From: Burkholderiales bacterium
Lineage (GTDB): Bacteria > Pseudomonadota > Gammaproteobacteria > Burkholderiales > Burkholderiaceae_C
Direction of reading: 5' to 3'
Assembly: GCA_016219375.1 (NCBI GenBank)
Contig: JACRNC010000014.1
Span: 1 to 64,000, forward strand
DNA length: 64,000 bases
Position 1 is the stretch's first letter; every line of letters starts with the position of its first letter. Below, piece by piece: positions 10,079 through 17,805 of the stretch. Position numbers and translations under genes: made by a program. The notes under the pieces were generated by a model that did not search any database, was not told the DNA's origin, and was given only the letters and a program-made list of their open reading frames with translations.

Positions 10079-11089
10079 ATGACTGCTGTCCACCCCATCC
10101 ACATCAGCGCCCCCCGTGCCGCTGCACCCGCTGCCCGCACCGACGACGCCACCGCCCGCTGGCCGCGCGAGAAGGTCCTGGCCCTGATGGAGCTGCCCTT
10201 CAACGACCTGCTGTGGCAGGCGCAGCAGGTGCACCGGCAGCATTTCGACGCCAACGTGGTCGAGCGCGCCACGCTGCTGTCCATCAAGACCGGCGGCTGC
10301 CCCGAGGACTGCGGCTACTGCCCGCAATCGGCACACCACGACACCGGCGTGGAGGCCGGCAAGCTGATGGAGGCCGACGAGGTGCGCCAGGCGGTGCAGG
10401 CGGCCAAGCAGGTCGGCGCCACGCGCTTTTGCATGGGCGCGGCCTGGCGCTCGCCCAAGGACCGCGACATCGAGAAGGTCTCCAAGCTGATCCGCGTGGT
10501 CAAGGACGCGGGCCTGGAAGCCTGCTGCACCCTGGGCATGCTGACCGAGCAGCAGGCCCAGGCGCTCAAGGACGCGGGCCTGGACTACTACAACCACAAC
10601 CTCGACACCGCGCCCGAGGCCTACGGCCGCATCATCCAGACGCGCGACTACCAGGACCGCCTGGACACGCTGGACCGCGTGCGCGACGCCGGCATCCATG
10701 TCTGCAGCGGCGGCATCGTCGGCATGGGCGAAAGCCGCGCCGAGCGCGCCGGGCTGATCGCCCAACTGGCCAACCTGGACCCGTACCCCGAGTCCGTGCC
10801 CATCAACGACCTGGTGCGCGTGGAAGGCACGCCGCTGGCCGATGCGCCCAAGCTCGACCCGCTGGAGTTCGTGCGCACCATCGCCGTGGCCCGCATCACC
10901 ATGCCGAAGTCGCACGTGCGCCTGTCGGCCGGCCGCCAGCAGATGAGCGAGGCCGTGCAGGCGCTGTGCTTCCTGGCCGGCGCCAACTCCATCTTCTACG
11001 GCGACAAGCTGCTGACCACCGACAACCCGGACGTGCAGCGCGACGACGCCCTCTTCGCCAAGCTGGGGCTGACGGCCAAGGCGATCTGA
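10079..11089 (+). CDS. bioB: Biotin synthase
   Basis: 336 residues. The radical-SAM CxxxCxxC motif is at Cys74, Cys78 and Cys81 ([13 protein letters not shown]), and the [12 protein letters not shown] and [11 protein letters not shown] segments are diagnostic for BioB, which inserts sulphur into dethiobiotin using a 4Fe-4S and a 2Fe-2S cluster. Length is normal and the gene intact. No other biotin gene lies nearby, so it appears to be transcribed alone. The Shine-Dalgarno before ATG 10079 is weak. Confidence 0.97.
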   Translation: MTAVHPIHISAPRAAAPAARTDDATARWPREKVLALMELPFNDLLWQAQQVHRQHFDANVVERATLLSIKTGGCPEDCGYCPQSAHHDTGVEAGKLMEADEVRQAVQAAKQVGATRFCMGAAWRSPKDRDIEKVSKLIRVVKDAGLEACCTLGMLTEQQAQALKDAGLDYYNHNLDTAPEAYGRIIQTRDYQDRLDTLDRVRDAGIHVCSGGIVGMGESRAERAGLIAQLANLDPYPESVPINDLVRVEGTPLADAPKLDPLEFVRTIAVARITMPKSHVRLSAGRQQMSEAVQALCFLAGANSIFYGDKLLTTDNPDVQRDDALFAKLGLTAKAI

Positions 11090-11312
11090 GCGGGCCGCCC
11101 GGCCGCCCGCAGTCTTCGAGCGCGGGCAGGCTTGAGGCGGGTGTGAGGCGGGTGTGCCGCAGCCCTGACGCGGCCGTGCCGGCACGCCGGCGATCGCCGA
11201 TGCCGCCAAGCCAGCGCCAGGCAAAACGGCCGGTGGGCAGTGGCCATGCCGCCATCCACCAGCCGTCATCGCAGTCAGGCGCAGCGCCGGGATGGCGCTG
11301 CGGCCGAGCGCC

Positions 11313-12695
11313 TTACAGCCCCAGCAGCGCGTAGAGCGGCTGCAGCAGCGTGTCCAGCCAGCCCGGCGTCTTGGTGTTCTGCGGGTTCTTGGCCGTCTCG
11401 TAGGCACGGATCGGCGTGCCGCTGCCGTCGATCAGGTTGTCGATCACCACGTTCAGGTCCTTGATGCCCGCTTCCTTTATGGACGTGCCGGCGAAGGTGA
11501 GCGTGGTCATCGTGTGCGACTTGAGCAGGTCACGCTGGTAGGGGACGAAGTAGCCGATGTTGGGATACGGCTTCATCGCGTCCACCCACTTGGGCACCTC
11601 GATGGACCACTTCTGGTTGATCAGCGTGTCGCGCGGCTCGCCGGACGCCGCCGCGGCGATCTCCGGATAGAACGTGACGTAGGAGAAGGCCGAGTAGATG
11701 CCGTCGCGCTGGTAGGTGCTGAAGTTGAAGCGGTCCTGCGGGAAGATCTTGGCCAGGCCGGTGCTCAGCGAGCCCAGGTTCTCGGCCGTGCCCGCATTGG
11801 GGTACATGGTGAGCAGCTTGGTCACCAGGCCGTCCGGGCCGTCCAGGCCCCAGACCACGCGGATCTTGTTGTGCAGCAGCACGGAGGGCGACACCGCCGG
11901 GCTGTCGGTGCGGTTGACGTTGAACAGCGGGCCCGAGTCGGCCAGCAGCGCGGACTTCTTGGGGTTCATCGCCAGGCGCAGCCAGCCGTAGTTGGCCGTG
12001 CTGCCGGCCCCGCCGGCGGAGAAGCCCGTCACCAGCAGGTTGGACGGCTGCTTCATGTTCTTGCCCAGCCACTGCGCCATCGCATAGCCATTGACGCTGC
12101 CGCGGTGGTACTGCGTGCGCGGGCTGGCGGCGTCGGCGTCGGTGTAGACCGTGACCTTGTTGCCGGTGTGCACGTCGCCCGTGCAGTAGGGTGCGTAGAC
12201 GATGTTCCAGCTCTGGGTCTGCACGCTCTGCAGCGGATGCAGCCGCATGGAGAACGGCGTGATCAGCCCGCCCAGCGCCAGGCCCGATATGCCGCCGTCC
12301 AGCAGGTTGAGCACATTGGTCATGTAGTCGGCCGACACCCCGTTGGGGTTGGACGCCGACAGGATGGAGATGCCCAGCGGCCCGCCGCCCTTGCCGGCGC
12401 AGGCGTTCTGGTCCCAGCAGGCGCCGCCGCCTTCGAAGATCACCACAGTCTTGGTCGTGAACGGCGTGCGGTTGACGAAGAAGCGGTAGGGCGTGCCGTT
12501 GCCGCAGGACGCGCCGCTGCTGGCCGGCAGCGTCACCGTCTCCCACTGGAAGTAGGCGGCAGACGCCGCCAGCGGGAAGAGCGCGCTCAGCGCGGCGGCG
12601 CGGGCGACATGGCGCAGCGCCGGGGCGGCCAGGCGGCGCACCAGCGTGCGGGGAGCAGAGGCAGGCGCCGCAGTGGCGCAGGCAAGGCGGGTCAT
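11313..12695 (-). CDS. Secreted pectinacetylesterase-family serine hydrolase
   Basis: 460 residues from ATG 12695, picked because AGGAG lies 8 nt upstream. A long basic n-region precedes a hydrophobic core ending PLAASA, with likely signal-peptidase cleavage near residue 46, so the enzyme is exported. The core matches the pectinacetylesterase/NOTUM fold: FEGGGACWD for the oxyanion region and the nucleophile Ser226 in VTGFSAGGAGS. The family removes acetyl or acyl esters from polysaccharides or other substrates; the true substrate is unknown. It is convergent with bioB (223-bp gap, no feature). Confidence 0.85.
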   Translation of the reverse strand: MTRLACATAAPASAPRTLVRRLAAPALRHVARAAALSALFPLAASAAYFQWETVTLPASSGASCGNGTPYRFFVNRTPFTTKTVVIFEGGGACWDQNACAGKGGGPLGISILSASNPNGVSADYMTNVLNLLDGGISGLALGGLITPFSMRLHPLQSVQTQSWNIVYAPYCTGDVHTGNKVTVYTDADAASPRTQYHRGSVNGYAMAQWLGKNMKQPSNLLVTGFSAGGAGSTANYGWLRLAMNPKKSALLADSGPLFNVNRTDSPAVSPSVLLHNKIRVVWGLDGPDGLVTKLLTMYPNAGTAENLGSLSTGLAKIFPQDRFNFSTYQRDGIYSAFSYVTFYPEIAAAASGEPRDTLINQKWSIEVPKWVDAMKPYPNIGYFVPYQRDLLKSHTMTTLTFAGTSIKEAGIKDLNVVIDNLIDGSGTPIRAYETAKNPQNTKTPGWLDTLLQPLYALLGL

Positions 12696-12900
12696 GGGGT
12701 TGTCTCCTGTTCGGGATGCCCGGTGCCGACGCGCGGCCTGCGCCGGCCCGGGCCCCTTGGAGACCGCGTGCCGACCGCCTGCCGCCACGGCGCCCGGGTG
12801 GCGCCGATCCGCAAGCAGCGAAAGGGCGCCGGGCGTTTGTTGGATGAAGGAAAGGCCGGCCTGACGGGCCCGGCTGGCCTGCCACGTGGAAGCGACAGGA

Positions 12901-12932
12901 CCGCGAAGTGTGAGATCTGCACGACTTCGCGG
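12901..12932. repeat. Perfect 9-bp stem-loop
   Basis: CCGCGAAGT at 12901-12909 (preceded by GA) pairs with ACTTCGCGG at 12924-12932 across a 14-nt loop. It lies in the long leader between the esterase gene and the TPP-like segment, and could compete with the neighbouring GGGC/GCCC stem. No U-tract follows on either strand. Confidence 0.6.
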
Positions 12933-12976
12933 GCATGAGGGCTGGCCCGATCAGGTTCAACCCGCAAGGGCGCGGG
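12921..12976 (-). promoter_or_regulatory. TPP-riboswitch-like 3' half (degenerate)
   Basis: On the minus strand, upstream of the esterase, GAACCTGATC (12949-12958) is the exact core of the thiamin-pyrophosphate riboswitch. It is preceded by a small P3-like hairpin (CCCGC/GCGGG, about 12961-12976) and followed by a GGGC/GCCC stem and GCGAAG, matching the P4/P5 half. The other obligatory half (CTGAGA) is absent; its place is taken by the GGATCGG tandem repeat at 12979-13021. I read it as a decayed or partial element; function doubtful. Confidence 0.35.
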
Positions 12977-12978
12977 CG

Positions 12979-13021
12979 GGATCGGGGCCGGATCGGGCCG
13001 GATCGGGGCGGATCGGCTCGG
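12979..13021. repeat. Tandem repeat of GGATCGG, 10-11 bp period, four copies
   Basis: GGATCGG recurs at 12979, 12990, 13000 and 13010 with G/C spacers. It lies between the convergent end of the TPP-like segment and the HNH gene stop. Probably a replication-slippage expansion. Confidence 0.7.
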
Positions 13022-13065
13022 TGAAGGCGCGGGGCCGGGTCAGGCCGGCGCGCTCACTCGCCTGC

Positions 13066-13623
13066 TCAGCCGTGCAGCCGGCTGTGGCGCGGCACGCTGG
13101 CCAGCAGGAACTCCATCTGGTCGGCCAGGATGCGCCGGCCGCGCAGGATCATGTCCTCGTGCAGGTTGGGCACGTAGGGCAGGTACAGGAGGCTCATGTT
13201 GGTCTCCTCCGGCAGCCGGTTGCCCTTGCGCCCGTTGCAGGCGCGGCAGGCGGTGATGCAGTTCATCCAGCTGTCCTGCCCGCCACGCGACGTCGGCCGG
13301 ATGTGCTCGCGCGTGAGCAGCTCCGGCGCGAACTGGCTGCCGCAGTAGGCGCACACATGGCGGTCGCGCACGAAGAGCTTGGCATTGGTCAGGGCCGGCT
13401 GCGTGCGCCAGGCCCGGCTGGGCACCGCGCCGCGCACGGCGATGATGGCATGCACCTGGATGCGCGACTGCAGGCCGCTGGCGCGCTGGATGCCGCCGCG
13501 CAGGGTCAGCACCGGGTCGCCCAGCGTCCAGGCCACGCTGTCGCTGGCATAGAGCACGGCCGCCTCCCGGGCCGATATCCAGTCCTGGGGGCGCCCCGAC
13601 ACATCGAGCTGCAGCACGTCCAT
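13066..13623 (-). CDS. HNH endonuclease family protein
   Basis: 185 residues from ATG 13623; a TTG two codons earlier is possible. The HNH core is complete: CAYC at 91-94, EHIRPTSRGG at 106-115, Asn121, CRAC at 126-129 and NGRKGNR following. The two CxxC pairs bind structural zinc. The N-terminal 80 residues are a separate domain of unknown role. Such stand-alone HNH proteins are common in Burkholderiales chromosomes; whether it acts in restriction, repair or another process cannot be told here. It is divergent from the serine protease. Confidence 0.85.
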   Translation of the reverse strand: MDVLQLDVSGRPQDWISAREAAVLYASDSVAWTLGDPVLTLRGGIQRASGLQSRIQVHAIIAVRGAVPSRAWRTQPALTNAKLFVRDRHVCAYCGSQFAPELLTREHIRPTSRGGQDSWMNCITACRACNGRKGNRLPEETNMSLLYLPYVPNLHEDMILRGRRILADQMEFLLASVPRHSRLHG

Positions 13624-13976
13624 GCGCAAAACCTCTGTGCTCTGACCACAAGGGCGGGCACCGGACGCCGGCCGGCGCGGGCTGCTCGCCGCTTGCCTGG
13701 TGTCACCTGCGCAAGGCTGCCGCGCGCCAAGCCGCTCTGTCTCTGTGAGAGGCCCGCGGCACGCCGCCTGCCGGTGACTGCATGAGCATAGGGCAAGCCC
13801 TGCGCCGCCCTCAACCGGCGATGCCGCACCGGCCGCGCCGCGTTGCGCGCCGGCCTCAGCGTGCAGGGCTCAGCGCGCGCCCAAGTGCCCCGGCCGCTGG
13901 CGCCCGAGCCGCCCCTCCCGGCCCGGGCTGCGGCAGTGGCGCAATGGTCGGCCCGCGCCGGGAGGCCACCCATAGA
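13624..13976. other. Divergent intergenic region, HNH gene / protease gene
   Basis: No gene supported. The protease frame remains open upstream to 13782, but that part encodes low-complexity Arg/Pro/Ala sequence without a signal peptide, so I leave it non-coding. It must carry the promoters for both neighbours. Confidence 0.4.
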
Positions 13977-15521
13977 ATGGGTCGGATGCTTCGCGCCCCC
14001 CGGCACCACCGTCCGCTGCTGCACCGCTTGCCGGGCCGGGCCGTCCTGGCCCTCGGTTGCGCGGCCGCTTCAGCCAGCCTGCTGGCCGCGCCGCCGTCGC
14101 CGTCGCAGTCGACGTCACGCGCCGCCGCGGCTGCTGCGGCCGAGGCGCCGGCCTTGTCGCTGCCGCCTGCTGCAGGCGCCGGCACGCAGGCCCCTCCCTC
14201 CTCTTCCCAAAAGCCCGCCCTCGCCCCGCTGCCGCCGTCGTCGCCGGCAGCCGCCGCGCCTGCTGCGGCTGCGTCCGACGCGGCGGTTTCGCCTTCCGCG
14301 CAGCGCGTCTACGAGCGCGCGCGCCAGCAGCTGGTGCAGGTGCGCACCCTGCTGCGCGGGCAGGACAGCCAGTCCTCGGTGGGCTCCGGCTTCTTCGTCG
14401 GCAGCGGCGGCCTGATCCTGACCAACTACCACGTCGTCAGCCAGGTGGCCCTGCAGCCGGACCGCTTCCGCCTGACCTATGCCGCGGTGGACGGCGGCAG
14501 CGGCGCGCTGGAGCTGCTGGCCTTCGACGCCCGCCACGACCTGGCCGTGGTGCGCCCGGTGCGCGCGGCCGGCAGCCCACCGGCCGCGCGCGACGGCCTG
14601 GCGCTGCGCCCGGCCACCGCGCCCCTGGCCCAGGGCGAGCGCATCTACTCGCTGGGCAACCCGCTGGACGTGGGCTTCGCCGTGGTCGAGGGCACCTACA
14701 ACGGCCTGGTCGAGCGGGGCTTCTATCCCACGATCTTCTTCGGCGGCGCGCTCAACCCCGGCATGAGCGGCGGCCCGGCGCTCGATGAGCAGGGCCAGGT
14801 CATGGGCATCAACGTCGCCACCCGGCTGGACGGCCAGAGCGTGAGCTTCCTCGTGCCCGCGTCCTTCGCCGCCGAGCTGCTGGCCCGCGCGCGCAGCGCC
14901 CAGCCCATCCGCAGCCCCGCCTATCCCGAGCTCACGCGCCAGCTCATGGCCCACCAGCAGGCGCTGGCCGGGCGCTTCCTGGCGCAGCCCTGGCGCGACG
15001 CCGGCCACCCGCGCTGGCGCATCCCCGTGCCGCAGGAGACCTTCCTGCGCTGCTGGGGCAGCAGCTCACCGCCGGAGTCCAAGGGCTTGGAGTTCGAGCG
15101 CTCCGAATGCGCGATGAACAGCACGGTGTTCGTCGGCGGCGGGCTGGACACCGGCAACCTGGCCGTGCGCCACGAGACCTACGACGGCCGCCGCCTGGGC
15201 CCGCTGCGCTTTGCCAACCAGTACTCCGCCAGCTTCCGCAACGAAGGCTTTGCCGGCGGGCGCCAGAGGAGCGGCCCGCAGTGCAGCGAGCGCTTCATCG
15301 AGCAGGGCGGCCTGCCGCTGCGCGCCGTGCTGTGCATGAGCGCCTACCGCAAGCTGCGCGGCCTGTACGACCTCAGCGTGCTCGTCGTCACGCTGGACGA
15401 CGACACCAGCGGCGCGCTCGGCCGCTTCGACGCGCGCGGCGTGAGCTTCGACAACGCGCTGAAGCTGGCCGACCACTACCTCAAGGGCTACGGATGGACC
15501 AACCGCGCCGGCTCGCGCTGA
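13977..15521 (+). CDS. Exported trypsin-like serine protease
   Basis: 514 residues from ATG 13977 (ATG 13986 is an alternative). A signal peptide (basic start, then AVLALGCAAASASLLAA) is followed by a Pro/Ser/Ala-rich linker. The chymotrypsin-fold domain has His152 in TNYHVVSQ, Asp188 in RHDLAVV and Ser264 in NPGMSGGPA, a complete HtrA-like triad. No PDZ domain is evident; the C-terminal 200 residues are unassigned and contain several Cys, suggesting a disulphide-bonded periplasmic domain. Its end overlaps the next gene by 28 bp, implying translational coupling and joint function. Confidence 0.88.
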   Translation: MGRMLRAPRHHRPLLHRLPGRAVLALGCAAASASLLAAPPSPSQSTSRAAAAAAAEAPALSLPPAAGAGTQAPPSSSQKPALAPLPPSSPAAAAPAAAASDAAVSPSAQRVYERARQQLVQVRTLLRGQDSQSSVGSGFFVGSGGLILTNYHVVSQVALQPDRFRLTYAAVDGGSGALELLAFDARHDLAVVRPVRAAGSPPAARDGLALRPATAPLAQGERIYSLGNPLDVGFAVVEGTYNGLVERGFYPTIFFGGALNPGMSGGPALDEQGQVMGINVATRLDGQSVSFLVPASFAAELLARARSAQPIRSPAYPELTRQLMAHQQALAGRFLAQPWRDAGHPRWRIPVPQETFLRCWGSSSPPESKGLEFERSECAMNSTVFVGGGLDTGNLAVRHETYDGRRLGPLRFANQYSASFRNEGFAGGRQRSGPQCSERFIEQGGLPLRAVLCMSAYRKLRGLYDLSVLVVTLDDDTSGALGRFDARGVSFDNALKLADHYLKGYGWTNRAGSR

Positions 15522-16546
15522 TCGAATGCCTGGACCATGACGGCCAGGTGCTGCGCGCCGAGTCCGTCACCCGCTGGCCGCTCACCATCGGCCGCGCGCT
15601 GGACTGCGACCTGGTGCTGGACGACCCGCACGTCGCCGCCCGGCACCTGAGCCTGCAGCCCGGCGCCGACGGCAGCCTGCAGCTGCAGGTGGGCGACACG
15701 CTCAACGGCGTGGAGCTGGCCGGCGCGCACCTGGCCGCCGGCCGCAGCGCCACGCTGGCCAGCGGCCAGATCCTGCGCCTGGGCGGCACCCGGCTGCGCC
15801 TGCGCCTGGCCGGCGACACCCTGGCGCCCGAGCGCCCGCTGGCCCGGCACCAGCTCCGCGAATGGGCGCAGGCCGGCCACGCCGGCCCCGCCGTGCGCTG
15901 GCGCACGCTGCTGGGCTGGGCCCTCGTCGCCCTGGCCTGGCTGATGGCGGGGCACTGGCTGGAGTCCGACCCCGGCACCCCGGCGGCCAGCTATCTGACC
16001 GCCGGCCTGAGCGCGCTGACCGGCGTGCTGGCCTGGTCCTTCTTCTGGGCCGTGGGCAACAAGCTCTTTCAGCGCCGCCTGCACTTCAGCGAGCACCTGG
16101 GCCTGGCGCTGCGCCACCTGCTGCTGTGGCTGCTGCTGTCGGCCGCGCTGCCGCTGGCGGCCTATGCCTTCGATCTGCCGCTGCTGGCACGCATCGACGG
16201 CCACGTCGGCTGGGCGGTCGCCGCCGCCCTGGTCTATGCCCACCTGGCGCGCATCCTGCCCGGCCACCGCCAGGCGCTGGGGGTGGGTGTGGCGGCCTTC
16301 TACCTGTGCGCGATGGGCCTGACCACCTGGCTCAACATCCAGCGCCTGCACCGCCCCTTCGGCGAGCTCTACCTGGCCACCCTGCCGCCGCCGGCCCTGC
16401 GCGTCGCCCCGCTGCAGCCGGCGCAGGCGCTGATCGACGACGCCCGCGATCTGCGCACCCGCCTGGACCGCCAGGCCACCGAAGACGAGGCCGAGGACGC
16501 CGGCAGCGACGAGGACACGCCGGACGACGGGCAGGCGGACGGTTGA
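15494..16546 (+). CDS. FHA-domain membrane protein
   Basis: 350 residues from ATG 15494, inside the 3' end of the protease gene. An FHA phosphothreonine-binding domain covers about residues 8-105 (LTIGRALDCDLVLDD, then the ARH loop). A hydrophobic region from about 135 to 280 forms four or five membrane segments (for example LGWALVALAWLMAG and LLLWLLLSAALPLAA), and the C-terminus is acidic. It probably places phosphopeptide recognition in the cytosol and anchors it in the inner membrane next to the exported protease; the pairing is the best clue to function. Confidence 0.85.
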   Translation: MDQPRRLALIECLDHDGQVLRAESVTRWPLTIGRALDCDLVLDDPHVAARHLSLQPGADGSLQLQVGDTLNGVELAGAHLAAGRSATLASGQILRLGGTRLRLRLAGDTLAPERPLARHQLREWAQAGHAGPAVRWRTLLGWALVALAWLMAGHWLESDPGTPAASYLTAGLSALTGVLAWSFFWAVGNKLFQRRLHFSEHLGLALRHLLLWLLLSAALPLAAYAFDLPLLARIDGHVGWAVAAALVYAHLARILPGHRQALGVGVAAFYLCAMGLTTWLNIQRLHRPFGELYLATLPPPALRVAPLQPAQALIDDARDLRTRLDRQATEDEAEDAGSDEDTPDDGQADG

Positions 16547-16808
16547 GGCCCGGCCCGGGCGCCCGGCCGCGCCCCTCCCTTCGGACCGAGCGCGGGCCTG
16601 CCCGGGTCTGCTGATGCGCGCCGGTACCCCGGCGGCTCAACATGCCGAGCGGGCCCGACCCGCCGAAGTGGCCAGGCGGCCAGCTCGACCCAAGGGTTAA
16701 CCCCCGGCCGGTGGCCTGCTTTACCGCAGGAATCACCGCCCCACGCCCTGGTCGCGCGCGCCGACCCTCAAAAAGTCACGCCCATCCCCACCCCGGATCC
16801 GTGCCTTT

Positions 16809-16840
16809 TTGCAAAATAGCACGACCGTTCGTTTTATTAT
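16809..16840 (+). promoter_or_regulatory. Candidate promoter with embedded TetR operator
   Basis: In an A+T-rich island within the otherwise G+C-rich gap 16547-16975, TTGCAA (16809-16814) and TTTATT (16833-16838) can serve as -35 and -10 with 18-bp spacing. The 12-bp imperfect palindrome ACGACCGTTCGT (16821-16832, 10 of 12 positions symmetric) lies between them. This fits autoregulation by the TetR protein encoded 135 bp downstream, possibly with control of the following fad genes. The remainder of the gap shows nothing else. Confidence 0.5.
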
Positions 16841-16975
16841 CCGCATCCGCTCGGGCCGCATGGCGGAACGAGCCGCCCGCGCGGCATCCCCTGCCGCCGT
16901 CCCCACCAGCCTTTGCGCCGCCCTGCGGCCCACTGCCGGCCTGCCAGCCTGCCCCGCCTGCCCACCTGCCCTGCC

Positions 16976-17722
16976 GTGAGCCACCTCAGCGACAGCCCCA
17001 ACCGCGCCCCGGCCGACGAGCCGCCGCGCGGCCGTGCGCGTGCTGAAAGCGTGCCGCGCCAGGCGGAGCGCTGCGAGCGCGGCCTGCACAAGGGCCAGCA
17101 GACGCGCGCGGCCATCCTGGAGGCCGCGCTCAGCCTGGCCGGCCAGATGGGCATCGAAGGCCTGTCCATCGGCGTGCTGGCCGAGGTGACGGGCATGAGC
17201 AAGTCCGGCGTCTTCGCCCACTTCGGCTCGCGCGAGGAGCTGCAGATCTCCGTCATCCGCGAGTACCACGCGCGCTTCGACGAAGAGGTCTTCCGCCCCG
17301 CGCTGCGCGAGCCGCGCGGCCTGCCGCGCCTGCGCGCCCTGTTCGAGCGCTGGGTCAGCCGCGTGGCGGCCGAGCTCGACGCCGGCGGCTGCATCTACAT
17401 CAGCGGCGCGGTCGAGTTCGACGACCGTCCCGGCCCGGTGCGCGACGCGCTGGCCGAGATGGTGCTCACCTGGCATGCGGCGCTCAATCGCGCCATCCGC
17501 CTGTCCATCGACTGCGGCCACCTGCTGCCTTCGACGGACCCGATGCAGATGCTCTTCGAGATCCACGGGCTCATCCTCGCCCTGCACCACGACGCGCGCT
17601 TCCTGCGCACGCCGGGGGCGGTCGAGCGGGCCCGCGCGGCCTTCGAGCGCGTGGTCGCCTTCCACGCCTCCGAGGCCGTGCAGGAAGCGGTCGCCCAGGC
17701 GACCGCCGTCAGCCGGGCCTGA
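16976..17722 (+). CDS. TetR/AcrR family transcriptional regulator
   Basis: 248 residues from GTG 16976; the start is uncertain because the upstream frame is open. The N-terminal helix-turn-helix spans about 40-85 (LSIGVLAEVTGMSKSGVFAHFGSREEL) and a helical ligand domain follows. It stands 83 bp upstream of and codirectional with a beta-oxidation gene set, so it likely regulates acyl-CoA catabolism in response to an acyl-CoA (inference). The candidate operator is at 16821-16832. Confidence 0.85.
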   Translation: MSHLSDSPNRAPADEPPRGRARAESVPRQAERCERGLHKGQQTRAAILEAALSLAGQMGIEGLSIGVLAEVTGMSKSGVFAHFGSREELQISVIREYHARFDEEVFRPALREPRGLPRLRALFERWVSRVAAELDAGGCIYISGAVEFDDRPGPVRDALAEMVLTWHAALNRAIRLSIDCGHLLPSTDPMQMLFEIHGLILALHHDARFLRTPGAVERARAAFERVVAFHASEAVQEAVAQATAVSRA

Positions 17723-17805
17723 CCGCCGGTCGGGCCCTCCCCTTCGCCTTTTCGCGTTTCACGTTTCCTCAACCCTGCCCGTTTCCGCACATAAGGAGCA
17801 CAACG

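Noticed and set aside
12921..13021. Complete TPP riboswitch
   Set aside because: Only the 3' half matches; the CTGAGA half is missing and the downstream gene is not thiamin related, so it is listed only as a degenerate element.
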